Virus record (IMG/VR): IMGVR_UViG_3300032087_000476
Span: 1 to 23,382 of that record
Length of the DNA: 23,382 nucleotides
Reading direction: 5' to 3' (one strand)
DNA from: a virus
Of the stretch, positions 16,924 through 23,382 are shown piece by piece (position 1 is the stretch's first letter; every line of letters starts with the position of its first letter). Below the pieces are notes generated by a model. It had not been told where the DNA came from. It saw nothing but the letters and a program-made list of their open reading frames with translations, and searched no databases. Both the position numbers and the translations under genes were made by a program.

Positions 16924-18807
16924 TTATACTATCTCACATGCCCCACCGACACACGCTAGTTCTTGTGAGCCTGTAGTGTTATCTTCTTGCTCAAAATAAA
17001 CTAAGTCGTTCCAGTTGACGTTTTTAGGCATAGAAGCCAGTAACTCTTTATAAGTTTCAGCATTAATTTCTTCATAAGGGGCTTGCTGATAAACATGGTC
17101 AAGCACTGGTAAGAGTGATATACCAGAGCATATATCAAAGTTTTCCCAAATCCATTGTGCTACTTGCAAAAACTCATCATCGTTATAATACACAGTAATG
17201 CTTGGCTTATGCTCACACCAAAAGTTTTGATAGGTCTTCCACAGTCGTAGCTGCTCCATTGCACCAACATCTTTTACTACGACACTAGAGTCGGGAGACT
17301 TAACTGGAAAGCTATACACTGCTGAAGACTCTGACATTACATCTTGTTCGACTGGGAATCCGGCTGCTTCCATAAAGACTGCAAGCGGGTCTTTTTTATC
17401 TGAACGTACTCTACGAATGTAGTGCTTGCTAAAGCGAGGGTGTATCCCAGAAGCAGAATCAACAAGCTGAGATACAGTGCCACTCGGCTTAACACATGTA
17501 ATAGCTGCAGACTGCTCAATACCAAGCTTTTTAGCCCATTTTTCATTAACCTTAATAGCGTGGTCACGTAACATCTCCAATGTTTTCTCAAGTTCTTCTT
17601 GGCTTTCTTGACCAGATAGAAGTTTATTGTCCATAATTCCAGTCATGCTTAGACCTAACAATGCTTCGTCTTGAGTATTGCGTGACCAGATGTTTCTCAA
17701 GTATCTAAAATCTGTAAGAGTTGCCTGAAGCGTACCAATAATTGCAGCTAACTCTACTTTTTCTTTTAGAGTTTCAGGTGTATCATCTTCACGCACTACA
17801 ACCTCTGATAGATTACAGAATTGATTGCTGCGTAGAATAATCTCAGAACAAGGATTAGTACCAAAGTCTTGTTCAGAGTCACGCCTGCCGTTACGAGCTG
17901 CAATGTTCTGAGCAGCAACACGGCTAAACAATCCTCTTTCACCTGCTCGGCTTTCATATAGTGTACGCATTTCGTTGATGAAGGCTTCAAAGTCGGGCTT
18001 CTCTGTATATGCTACACTGTTATTAGCCAAACGTCTGTGTCCATCTGCTTCCCACCATGCACCTGTTTTGGCTTTTGCCATACGATTGTCTGAAAGATTT
18101 GATAGACTTATAAGGGCTGAGCGCCTTACACCTCCAACAACAACGATGTCAGCTATCTTACATACAACATCGTGGCACTCAATAGAGGTTAGCTTGCGAC
18201 CTGCTGCTTTCTGGAATACTTCTACACAGAAGCGGAACAAATCTTCAAGAGGCTGTGGGCCACTTGCTCGACCACCAAAGGTTTTAAGTCTAGCGCCTGC
18301 CGGTCTTATCTTGCTCATGTCCCATTTAGGGATTTTACCTGCATAGAGCATGGCAATCAACTCACGAAATGCAGAAGCCCAACCAATTTTACTATCGGCT
18401 ACAACGATTGTAGTGTCTGTAGGGTGAAATGTTTCTGCAATTATAGGCAGCTTACCAATAAAATTACGCTCTACACTGAATCCTACGCCTGTTCCGCACA
18501 TTAAAACGTACATAAGCTCATCAAAACTACGAGGAGAGTCAATAGCAAGGTAACTACAGTTGAATCCTGCTACGTTATCCTTGTCTAAAGCCTCTCCTGC
18601 GGTCATTAAGCATCGCATAGAGGGCATAACCTTCAAACTATGTATGCCATCATACAGTCTTTTGGCTGTTTTGCTGTCAATTTGTTTGCGGTTTACCCAA
18701 AAATCTACATATCTTTGTACAGTTTCTTCCCATGTTTCTCTGCGACCTTCTTCTGGCAGCCATCGAGCGTATCGGCTTTTATGTATAAACTGTTGGTACT
18801 TATCCAT
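16924..18807 (-). CDS. nrdJ: Adenosylcobalamin-dependent ribonucleoside-triphosphate reductase (class II, monomeric RTPR type)
   Basis: Reduces ribonucleotides to deoxyribonucleotides using adenosylcobalamin to make the active-site thiyl radical, supplying dNTPs for phage replication. Key residues by comparison with the Lactobacillus leichmannii enzyme: Cys84 in GFNCSYLAID and Cys331 in NQFCNLSEV form the redox pair; NPCSEI at 318-323 supplies the radical Cys320 and Glu322; the tail ACVGGACEIV (Cys619, Cys624) is the reductant-shuttling pair. CVKPSGTVSQL and SGIHPRFSKHYIRRV are also typical. At 627 residues it is clearly shorter than the 739-residue Lactobacillus enzyme, with the loss spread over the N-terminus and the region before the radical Cys. 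The start at 18807 has a gagg site upstream and overlaps the preceding gene by 8 bases. No thioredoxin or glutaredoxin gene is seen in the window. Confidence 0.93.
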   Translation of the reverse strand: MDKYQQFIHKSRYARWLPEEGRRETWEETVQRYVDFWVNRKQIDSKTAKRLYDGIHSLKVMPSMRCLMTAGEALDKDNVAGFNCSYLAIDSPRSFDELMYVLMCGTGVGFSVERNFIGKLPIIAETFHPTDTTIVVADSKIGWASAFRELIAMLYAGKIPKWDMSKIRPAGARLKTFGGRASGPQPLEDLFRFCVEVFQKAAGRKLTSIECHDVVCKIADIVVVGGVRRSALISLSNLSDNRMAKAKTGAWWEADGHRRLANNSVAYTEKPDFEAFINEMRTLYESRAGERGLFSRVAAQNIAARNGRRDSEQDFGTNPCSEIILRSNQFCNLSEVVVREDDTPETLKEKVELAAIIGTLQATLTDFRYLRNIWSRNTQDEALLGLSMTGIMDNKLLSGQESQEELEKTLEMLRDHAIKVNEKWAKKLGIEQSAAITCVKPSGTVSQLVDSASGIHPRFSKHYIRRVRSDKKDPLAVFMEAAGFPVEQDVMSESSAVYSFPVKSPDSSVVVKDVGAMEQLRLWKTYQNFWCEHKPSITVYYNDDEFLQVAQWIWENFDICSGISLLPVLDHVYQQAPYEEINAETYKELLASMPKNVNWNDLVYFEQEDNTTGSQELACVGGACEIV

Positions 18808-18982
18808 CCTTGTTTTCCTCTAGGTCGGGGTGTGTGCCACTAATAATCTTAAATGTTTCTTTGTAAAAGTCTACAACAAGATGTTTATTGTCCCATACAA
18901 TCATAACAGGAACATAAACAGGTGAAATAATCAGTAACGCTACTGCTTTTGCGATATATTTTTGTTTGTAAGTTAGTTTCAT
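18800..18982 (-). CDS. Small single-pass membrane protein (60 aa), unknown function
   Basis: The product is MKLTYKQKYIAKAVALLIIS followed by PVYVPVMIVW, one hydrophobic segment at about 12-30, then a charged C-terminal half ending in HPDLEENKDG. The basic N-terminus suggests an N-in orientation. AAGGAGAT lies 6-7 bases upstream of the ATG. It overlaps the start of the reductase gene by 8 bases, so the two are probably co-translated. No family was recognised. Confidence 0.7.
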   Translation of the reverse strand: MKLTYKQKYIAKAVALLIISPVYVPVMIVWDNKHLVVDFYKETFKIISGTHPDLEENKDG

Positions 18983-18994
18983 TATTAAATCTCC

Positions 18995-19201
18995 TTAGTT
19001 ATCTAGTTCAACGTCACCGATTTTTCCAAGACAGATAAGAAAAAACGGAATACATACTGCTAAGCCTTCAAAATACATAGGCTTTTGTTTGCCATCTGCA
19101 TCAGTAGACCAGATTGGCCTGCTGTCGCAAAATTCTATATCTAAACCTACACCATTTCTAAATTCTATGTTCAAAATTGTCGTTCCAAATTGATATGTCA
19201 T
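18995..19201 (-). CDS. Hypothetical protein (68 aa)
   Basis: The product begins MTYQFGTTILNIEFRNGVGL, contains CDSRPIWSTDADGKQKPMYF and ends with a hydrophobic stretch (FEGLAVCIPFFLICLGKIG). The strand-rich, partly hydrophobic pattern suggests a small beta fold or a weak membrane contact. AAAGGAA is upstream of the ATG, and the next gene begins 12 bases after its stop. No domain was recognised. Confidence 0.65.
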   Translation of the reverse strand: MTYQFGTTILNIEFRNGVGLDIEFCDSRPIWSTDADGKQKPMYFEGLAVCIPFFLICLGKIGDVELDN

Positions 19202-19313
19202 TAGAGTTTCCTTTAGTTTTTTTGCTTTCAGCCCTAACTTTCTTAGAGCCTGTTAGTTTTTTAAATTTTTTTTTGCGGTTAAACCTGTTTCGCCTTTCTT
19301 CTTTCCTATCCAT
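19158..19313 (-). CDS. Possible small basic protein (51 aa)
   Basis: The ATG at 19313 overlaps the end of the preceding gene by 8 bases and has AGGA 7-8 bases upstream. The frame encodes MDRKEERRNRFNRKKKFKKL, then TGSKKVRAESKKTKG and a non-basic tail, and stops at 19158, 44 bases inside the next gene. It fills an otherwise empty 104-base gap in a compact operon, and its lysine/arginine content resembles other tiny phage proteins. The long out-of-frame overlap and the A-run responsible for many lysines are reasons for doubt. Confidence 0.42.
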   Translation of the reverse strand: MDRKEERRNRFNRKKKFKKLTGSKKVRAESKKTKGNSNDISIWNDNFEHRI

Positions 19314-19488
19314 TTAGCCATCCTAGATTTGTAGCATTACCTAGTATAATCATAAAACAGGTGAAGATGTGTACGACCCACCAAAATGTTCGGATTAGGG
19401 CAACAGCATCTGCTTGCCTGTCTGTTTCTCCAACCTTTTCACCTAGCGATTTAGCCCAGATTCGCCACCATTTATTCTTGTTCATCAT
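19306..19488 (-). CDS. Small membrane protein with WWRIWAKSLGEK start (60 aa)
   Basis: The amphipathic N-terminus MMNKNKWWRIWAKSLGEKVG precedes a polar linker (ETDRQADAVALIR) and one hydrophobic helix at about 33-50 (TFWWVVHIFTCFMIILG), ending in NLGWLNG. This resembles a small inner-membrane protein. Starts at Met1 or Met2 cannot be separated, and no clear ribosome site is present. Its first 17 bases overlap the zinc-ribbon gene upstream. I have an impression of similar small proteins in marine phages but cannot name a family. Confidence 0.65.
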   Translation of the reverse strand: MMNKNKWWRIWAKSLGEKVGETDRQADAVALIRTFWWVVHIFTCFMIILGNATNLGWLNG

Positions 19489-19627
19489 CTTTTGGTTTGT
19501 ATATTAAATAGAATGTCCCACACTCAGGGCAAGACATATTAGTTTCTAGTACATAATCGGGGTCTTGTTCTGAAATATCAAAGTCCCCGCCCCAAATTAT
19601 CTCTGTACCACAGTGCCAACAGCCCAT
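19472..19627 (-). CDS. Small zinc-ribbon protein (51 aa)
   Basis: The ATG at 19627 has GGAGG six bases upstream. The product begins MGCWHCGTEIIWGGDFDI and contains two Cys pairs, Cys3/Cys6 (CWHC) and Cys33/Cys36 (CPEC), the layout of a four-cysteine zinc ribbon. The C-terminus is charged (YKPKDDEQE). It lies one base after the DUF3310 stop codon and overlaps the next gene by 17 bases. Zinc ribbons of this size often bind nucleic acid or act as protein-protein adaptors. The specific role here is unknown, but the ribosome site and paired cysteines make it a confident gene. Confidence 0.82.
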   Translation of the reverse strand: MGCWHCGTEIIWGGDFDISEQDPDYVLETNMSCPECGTFYLIYKPKDDEQE

Positions 19628-19628
19628 G

Positions 19629-20036
19629 TTATGCCTCCATTTGAGATATAAGCTTGTTTAAATACCACTGCGCTTTTTGTAAGTCTTGCTGCTGCTTTCC
19701 TTTTCTTTCGTAGCGCCACAAGTATTTCATAGTGTTGCCCTTGAGATAACCTTTAAATGCTTCGGGAGTCATGCTCTCTTGTATAGCTTCTATGCACTCT
19801 ACATTGCCATAGTTATAATGTGCAGGGCTGTTGACATCATCAGAGTCTTTTGAAGTCCAACAATCTGCAAAGTCTTCTGCATCGCTAGTCACTTCTTTGC
19901 CGTAGTTCTCTGTGCTGTTGTACACATACTGAGAGTTTAAGCGTTTCATGTACTCCTCAAACGTAGGCTCACCAAGTTTGTTGCGCTTAAAGTTCATTCT
20001 ATCCCACTCTTCGGGCGTTGCATCATCAATGCTCAT
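19629..20036 (-). CDS. DUF3310-domain protein, related to T7 gp1.7 nucleotide kinase
   Basis: The C-terminal half (about 68-132) is a DUF3310 domain: VNSPAHYNYGNVECIEAIQE, LKGNTMKYLWRYERKGK, QDLQKAQWYLNKL. The HY...ECIEAI and KYLWRY...AQWYL pattern is shared with T7 gp1.7, reported to have nucleotide kinase activity. The N-terminal 65 residues are acidic and unrelated to anything I recognise. AGAGGA lies about 8 bases upstream of the ATG, and the start overlaps the endonuclease I gene by 11 bases. A role in nucleotide metabolism would fit the ribonucleotide reductase in the same operon, but kinase activity is not shown by the sequence. Confidence 0.82.
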   Translation of the reverse strand: MSIDDATPEEWDRMNFKRNKLGEPTFEEYMKRLNSQYVYNSTENYGKEVTSDAEDFADCWTSKDSDDVNSPAHYNYGNVECIEAIQESMTPEAFKGYLKGNTMKYLWRYERKGKQQQDLQKAQWYLNKLISQMEA

Positions 20037-20502
20037 CTTTAAAGTCCTCTTTCTTTTTCACGTTTATCCACTCATCGGGTATAGTATCTTCACTAAACCA
20101 TCTGAAGTTATTGGCTGAAGCCCACTCACCATGAGACCGCCTTGTTCCATCTTTACGAACTTTGGCAGCAGGCATCGGGGCATTCGGGTTGGCAAAAAGA
20201 AACACTAGCTCAACATCTTCTGGCAGCACCTTATCAATCCAAACATACTTAGAATACTCAGCACTGTCCCAGAATCTACCTTTAGCTTCTAGTAGAATCT
20301 TTTTGCCGTCTATCTCCCTAACGAAATCTGGTTCATATTTATGAGCGACTGTGTATTCAACTTTGTCCACATGGTGCTCCCACTCGTCTAAGATACCAGA
20401 ATGAAGTTCATACTCCCAGTTAGAATCATAGCCCTTGACTACATCTTTCTCTACTGGGCGTTTAACTCTGGCCTTCCTATAGCCTTTTCGTATTTTTTTC
20501 AT
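20026..20502 (-). CDS. T7-type endonuclease I (Holliday junction resolvase)
   Basis: Resolves branched DNA and, in T7, breaks down host DNA; a homologue of T7 gp3. From the preferred Met at 20502 the protein is 158 residues (T7: 149). Catalytic residues line up: Glu30 in SNWEYEL (T7 Glu20), Asp59 in YEPDF (Asp55), Glu72 and Lys74 in LLEAKGRF (Glu65, Lys67). The C-terminal HGEWASANNFRWFSEDTIPD followed by EWI matches the T7 end. The ATG at 20532 would add ten residues and overlap the upstream gene by 22 bases with no clear ribosome site; the ATG at 20502 has GGAGG just upstream, at a short spacing of 3 bases. It overlaps the next gene by 11 bases. Confidence 0.9.
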   Translation of the reverse strand: MKKIRKGYRKARVKRPVEKDVVKGYDSNWEYELHSGILDEWEHHVDKVEYTVAHKYEPDFVREIDGKKILLEAKGRFWDSAEYSKYVWIDKVLPEDVELVFLFANPNAPMPAAKVRKDGTRRSHGEWASANNFRWFSEDTIPDEWINVKKKEDFKDEH

Positions 20503-20505
20503 GTG

Positions 20506-20510
20506 CCTCC
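20506..20510 (-). promoter_or_regulatory. Ribosome binding site favouring the inner endonuclease I start
   Basis: GGAGG on the minus strand directly follows the upstream gene's TAG stop and lies three bases before the ATG at 20502. The outer ATG at 20532 has only a weak gaag upstream. The spacing is short, so the decision is moderate. Confidence 0.5.
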
Positions 20511-20798
20511 CTATCCTTGTTGGGCTTTCCATGCAATATCTTCAGAGCTTATATCCTCAATCTCTTTATTTGGAAAGATTCTAATAAGTTGTTTTATTTT
20601 ATTTGTTAGCCACTTGTCTGTGTAAAAGCTAGTGTATAGTGTTCGTCTAGCCCACAGGTGAGTCTGTTGTGGCAGGAACTCTTCGAGATTATCTGCGGTG
20701 ATTTTAGAAGCCTCCTCATCGCTGAGAAGACCTCTAACCCACTCCAGTTGTAGTCTCTTTGCGTGTTTCTTTATACGCTTAGACTTCTTTCGGTTCAT
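20511..20798 (-). CDS. Hypothetical protein (95 aa)
   Basis: The basic N-terminus (MNRKKSKRIKKHAKRLQLEW) is followed by a helical acidic region (LLSDEEASKITADNLEEFL) and a centre rich in Trp/Tyr (HLWARRTLYTSFYTDKWLTN). The end is KIKQLIRIFPNKEIEDIS. Its ATG overlaps the stop of the exonuclease gene (ATGA), and it lies 8 bases before endonuclease I. Placement between two nucleases suggests a DNA-processing accessory role, but no motif confirms this. Confidence 0.7.
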   Translation of the reverse strand: MNRKKSKRIKKHAKRLQLEWVRGLLSDEEASKITADNLEEFLPQQTHLWARRTLYTSFYTDKWLTNKIKQLIRIFPNKEIEDISSEDIAWKAQQG

Positions 20799-21658
20799 AG
20801 TATTTCATCCACATTTGGTTCTGACTTTACTTCAGTGAAGTATTTGTAGCCGTTAGAGTATTTAAAGGTGCGTAGACCTTCGCCATCATTAGCATCTTTG
20901 TGACATTCAAACTTATACTTACACCACGAGCATCCTTTGGGAAGAATCATGTTACCTTTCTTTCCCTCTGGTATAGGATTATAACACAGTTCAGGCGGCT
21001 TGTCAAGTTTTAAATCATCACGCAGCTTAACTATTTTAGTTTCTATATTAGGCTTGTCAAGGTCTTCGGGTATATACATACATAGCTCACCGCTTTCTTT
21101 ATTGACAACCAGAAACCCACCACCGCTTGTACCCTCTGCGGTTTCATAGCCTGCTATCTGTCCCAAATAACCGAATGGGTCATCTGATATTAGCGTGCCA
21201 TTCTTAAACTTATTAAATGCAAACTTGGATGCAGTCTTAATATCTACTACCTGTCCGTTAATTTTACAATCCATGTGGCCTGTTATGCCATCAACCTTTA
21301 CTTCTTTCTGCTCATCGGTAACAGTATGACCAGACATACGCACAAGCATCAGGGCTATTTCCTCAAGGATATGGCCATACAGAAACTTAATCTGTGTTGG
21401 GCCATCAACATCACCCTTTGAGTCTTCGTCTTGTTGCTCATACCATAGCTGTCGGCTAGGCTTACCTACATTAGACATACGTAGAGTAAAGCTACTATCA
21501 CGTTCTCTAGGCGTAGCCCAGTTAAGTATAGCTTCTTTCATAGAGGCTAATGTTTCATCGAGTGCCTCCTCCGTTAATGGAAGAGGCTCACCCTCTGAAA
21601 GTCTTTCAAGCATAGCGTATATGTCTGGTACTACTTTATCAAGCTGCTTCTTGCTCAT
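20795..21658 (-). CDS. RecB/Cas4-like PD-(D/E)XK exonuclease (287 aa)
   Basis: A probable DNA exonuclease for host DNA breakdown or recombination. The nuclease core is visible: YGHILEE at 94-100, GHMDCKINGQVVDIKTASKF (Asp130, Asp139, Lys141) and GYLGQIAGYE (Gln167, Tyr171). Four cysteines, Cys224, Cys243, Cys246 and Cys252 (GCSWCKYKFEC), could bind an iron-sulfur or zinc centre as in Cas4 and AddB-type nucleases. The ATG at 21658 has AAGGAG seven bases upstream, and the gene overlaps the upstream gene by 20 bases. No cas1 or cas2 or repeat array is near, so it is not part of a CRISPR system here. Confidence 0.85.
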   Translation of the reverse strand: MSKKQLDKVVPDIYAMLERLSEGEPLPLTEEALDETLASMKEAILNWATPRERDSSFTLRMSNVGKPSRQLWYEQQDEDSKGDVDGPTQIKFLYGHILEEIALMLVRMSGHTVTDEQKEVKVDGITGHMDCKINGQVVDIKTASKFAFNKFKNGTLISDDPFGYLGQIAGYETAEGTSGGGFLVVNKESGELCMYIPEDLDKPNIETKIVKLRDDLKLDKPPELCYNPIPEGKKGNMILPKGCSWCKYKFECHKDANDGEGLRTFKYSNGYKYFTEVKSEPNVDEIL

Positions 21659-22064
21659 CTTCTAACTCCTTGAATGCTTTGATTACATCAGACGAGAATA
21701 GCTTTTGCAGATTAAGCAGATACATCTGGCTTGCTCTGTTATCGCCACCCGACACTGTTTTAAAACTGTCTAAACGCTTTACTATCTTCTTTAGCGTTGC
21801 AGTGTTAAAGACCAGTGTGCAGTATTCATCGTCACCGATGCACAAGTTATGAAACCAGTAGTCAGACTCAGTTGCATCTATACCTGACGGCTTGCCGTAG
21901 GATTGATACTCAATGCAAATGTTTCCTGTCTTTTGCCACAGGTCACGCTCAGATTTTACTTCTATCTTTTTGTTTTGCAGCATGTCTGCAATTTTATCTT
22001 CTCGCACAGTGCCATACTGTAAATCAATATCAAACTTCTTTCTGTCTTCTTTAGTGGGTTTCAT
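21639..22064 (-). CDS. PD-(D/E)XK-like endonuclease-fold protein (141 aa)
   Basis: The likely nuclease core is KKIEVKSERD (Glu35-Val-Lys37, the ExK half of the motif) followed by TGNICIEYQSYGKPSGID and DYWFHNL. The preceding helix contains acidic residues (Asp12, Asp14, Glu22, Asp23) that could complete the site. The arrangement resembles small phage proteins with a restriction-endonuclease fold. The Met at 22064 is preferred because AGGAG at 22074-22078 lies 9 bases upstream; the Met at 22073 directly abuts that site. It begins inside the polymerase gene end and overlaps the next gene by 20 bases. Activity and substrate are unknown. Confidence 0.72.
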   Translation of the reverse strand: MKPTKEDRKKFDIDLQYGTVREDKIADMLQNKKIEVKSERDLWQKTGNICIEYQSYGKPSGIDATESDYWFHNLCIGDDEYCTLVFNTATLKKIVKRLDSFKTVSGGDNRASQMYLLNLQKLFSSDVIKAFKELEDEQEAA

Positions 22065-23382
22065 GCCAACCATCTCCTACGTGATAGTCCCCATCAAGAG
22101 GACAGGTTAAGTTTAAGTTCTTGCCTGCTTGAACTATAGCTTCTACTCCAAGCATACCTACTTGATTAGCGATACTCTCGCTACATTCTATCTGCCATTC
22201 ATCGTGTACATTTGCAACGAACTTAGCGTCTAATTGTAGTTTCTTAAACGATTGGTCGAGTAATACCAAAGCCTCTTTCATAACTATAGCTCCTGCACCT
22301 TGCAGCAGTGTGTTTAGTGCTGCATGTTCAGAACGTATGTGAAGCTTACGACCATCTAGTCCCTTAACAAATCCCGCTTTACTTTCTCGTTGTACTCGTT
22401 GGACAAGAGATTTAAATGATGGGAGACTATTAAGAAAACGTCTTCGCAGTTCCTTACCACCTTGTCGGTTTCTTTTAGCCACTGTCCCAAGCTTTGCATC
22501 TCCGGCTCCGTAGAGTAGCGCATAGATGAAAGTTTTTGCCTGATTTCTTGATTCAAGTCCTGCAAGTCGTTGGTTAGTTGTATGAATGTCTCCGTTGAGG
22601 ATTTCATTTGTATACTCCTTATCGTTCATATAGTGAGCAAGCATTCGTAGTTCTAAGCCAGAAGCATCAATGCCTACAAGTTTATTGCCCTTTTCTACAG
22701 ACCAACAAGCTCTACACTCCTTGCCGTAGGGCGAGCTAGTGCTAGGTATTTGTGCCATGTTAGGGTGAGAATGTGTCATTCTACCTGTAACAGCACCATT
22801 AGGATTAACATAGCCACGCACTCTTTCATCATCTTCAGTAGCTTTAATCCAACTAGACACCTGTGCTAAACGCTTTTGCAGCATAAGATATTTTGCAATC
22901 ATCTCTGCTTCAGGTATACCTTTAACTTTATTAAGTGTACCCTCATCAACAATTGGCTGACCAGTAGGTGTATAGTTCTTAGGTTTCCAACCTGCTTCAA
23001 TAAGTCTCTCGCCTATCTGCTTACGAGAACCTAGATTGAAAGGCTCTTCGGTTACACGAACTGCTTCGCCATGTAGCAGCAAAGAGTTCTGCTCATCTTC
23101 AGTTGTAACCATAGTCTTACCATCAGGGTGGTCTTTTATCTTAGCACGTTTGGATAGCTTACCTGCTTTTGTGTACTGAGGCAATAGCGTTGTGTAAGTT
23201 ACCACAGGCTTGAATGTCTCTTGTACTTCTGCTTCAACCGCTTGCAGCTTTTCGCTGAACAAAGAACTAAGCAGCATTGCTTTCTTGAGGTCTAGTCGGA
23301 AACCATTGCGTCTTTGTTGGTCAATAATCTTAGCGACCTCGTGCTCTAGCTTTACTGACTGTGCTGTAAAGCCTCTGCTTTC
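22051..23382 (-). CDS. T7-type family A DNA polymerase, C-terminal polymerase domain (5' end outside window)
   Basis: This is the replicative DNA polymerase. The frame runs to the right edge (ESRGFTAQSVKLEHEVAKII, then DQQRRNGFRLDLKKA), so the ATG at 23277 is internal and the exonuclease domain is off-window. Motif A is GIDASGLELRMLAHYM (catalytic Asp codon at 22666-22668). Motif B is RNQAKTFIYALLYGAGD, with Tyr (codon 22522-22524) at the position equal to E. coli Pol I Phe762. Motif C is VANVHDEWQIEC (Asp codon at 22201-22203). GRMTHSHPNMAQIPS is the usual segment before motif A. The T7-like GIDASGLELR and AKTFIY forms place it with T7-related polymerases. It is the first visible gene of the leftward operon. 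Confidence 0.94.
   Translation of the reverse strand, partial: ESRGFTAQSVKLEHEVAKIIDQQRRNGFRLDLKKAMLLSSLFSEKLQAVEAEVQETFKPVVTYTTLLPQYTKAGKLSKRAKIKDHPDGKTMVTTEDEQNSLLLHGEAVRVTEEPFNLGSRKQIGERLIEAGWKPKNYTPTGQPIVDEGTLNKVKGIPEAEMIAKYLMLQKRLAQVSSWIKATEDDERVRGYVNPNGAVTGRMTHSHPNMAQIPSTSSPYGKECRACWSVEKGNKLVGIDASGLELRMLAHYMNDKEYTNEILNGDIHTTNQRLAGLESRNQAKTFIYALLYGAGDAKLGTVAKRNRQGGKELRRRFLNSLPSFKSLVQRVQRESKAGFVKGLDGRKLHIRSEHAALNTLLQGAGAIVMKEALVLLDQSFKKLQLDAKFVANVHDEWQIECSESIANQVGMLGVEAIVQAGKNLNLTCPLDGDYHVGDGWHETH
22074..22078 (-). promoter_or_regulatory. Ribosome binding site for the PD-(D/E)XK-like gene
   Basis: AGGAG on the minus strand lies within the last codons of the DNA polymerase gene, 9 bases before the ATG at 22064. 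It leaves no spacer for the ATG at 22073, so it decides the start and suggests coupling to polymerase translation. Confidence 0.65.

Noticed and set aside
17975-18346. 123-codon plus-strand frame opposite the reductase
   Set aside because: Antisense to conserved reductase sequence with no independent motif.
20795-21658. Cas4-like protein as a sign of a phage CRISPR system
   Set aside because: No repeat-spacer array and no cas1 or cas2 are present. RecB-like nucleases of this type are common in phage replication modules.
22356-22607. 83-codon frame within the polymerase gene, same strand
   Set aside because: It covers polymerase motif B in another frame. The helical look is not backed by a ribosome site or any gap in coding.

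Overview
The window looks like part of the genome of a tailed phage with T7-like replication genes (podovirus-type), probably marine. The evidence is a T7-type family A DNA polymerase, a T7 endonuclease I homologue, a monomeric B12-dependent ribonucleotide reductase, very large internal-virion-type proteins, a lysis pair, and several tiny lysine-rich proteins of kinds I associate with marine phages. The host cannot be read from this window. The layout, with structural genes on one strand and replication genes converging on the other, resembles HMO-2011-like or pelagiphage-type podoviruses, but that is inference. I see no integrase, repressor, tRNA, CRISPR array or insertion sequence.

Left block, plus strand (1-14616), virion proteins: the end of a Q/N-rich repeat protein that is open at the left edge, a 403-residue basic, membrane-active-looking protein, a 203-residue virion-type protein, a 1356-residue protein with an embedded T4-type lysozyme (GH24) domain, and a 2300-residue giant. 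The giant combines Gly-rich hydrophobic segments, a helical polyvalent-type region, an ADP-ribosyltransferase-like region, a second module ending in a MRED/ILKGL signature, and a LysM repeat near its C-terminus. These probably form an ejected internal core that opens the envelope and delivers DNA, as T7 gp14-16 do, with possible host-modifying activity carried in the same particle.

Middle (14665-16697, plus strand): an M15 peptidase endolysin and a GTA-type 3TM holin, then six small proteins (37-104 aa), mostly extremely lysine-rich, joined by TAATG or ATGA overlaps. This block meets the opposing operon tail to tail with an 11-bp overlap at 16687-16697, where a weak hairpin could end transcription.

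Right block, minus strand (23382 down to 16687), in transcription order: DNA polymerase (5' end outside the window), a PD-(D/E)XK-like protein, a RecB/Cas4-like exonuclease, a 95-aa unknown, T7-type endonuclease I, a DUF3310 (T7 gp1.7-like) protein, a 51-aa zinc ribbon, a 60-aa membrane protein, a 51-aa basic ORF, a 68-aa unknown, another 60-aa membrane protein, the class II ribonucleotide reductase and a 74-aa unknown. Nearly all overlap or abut, so this reads as one replication, recombination and nucleotide-supply operon. No intergenic stretch exceeds 300 bases.
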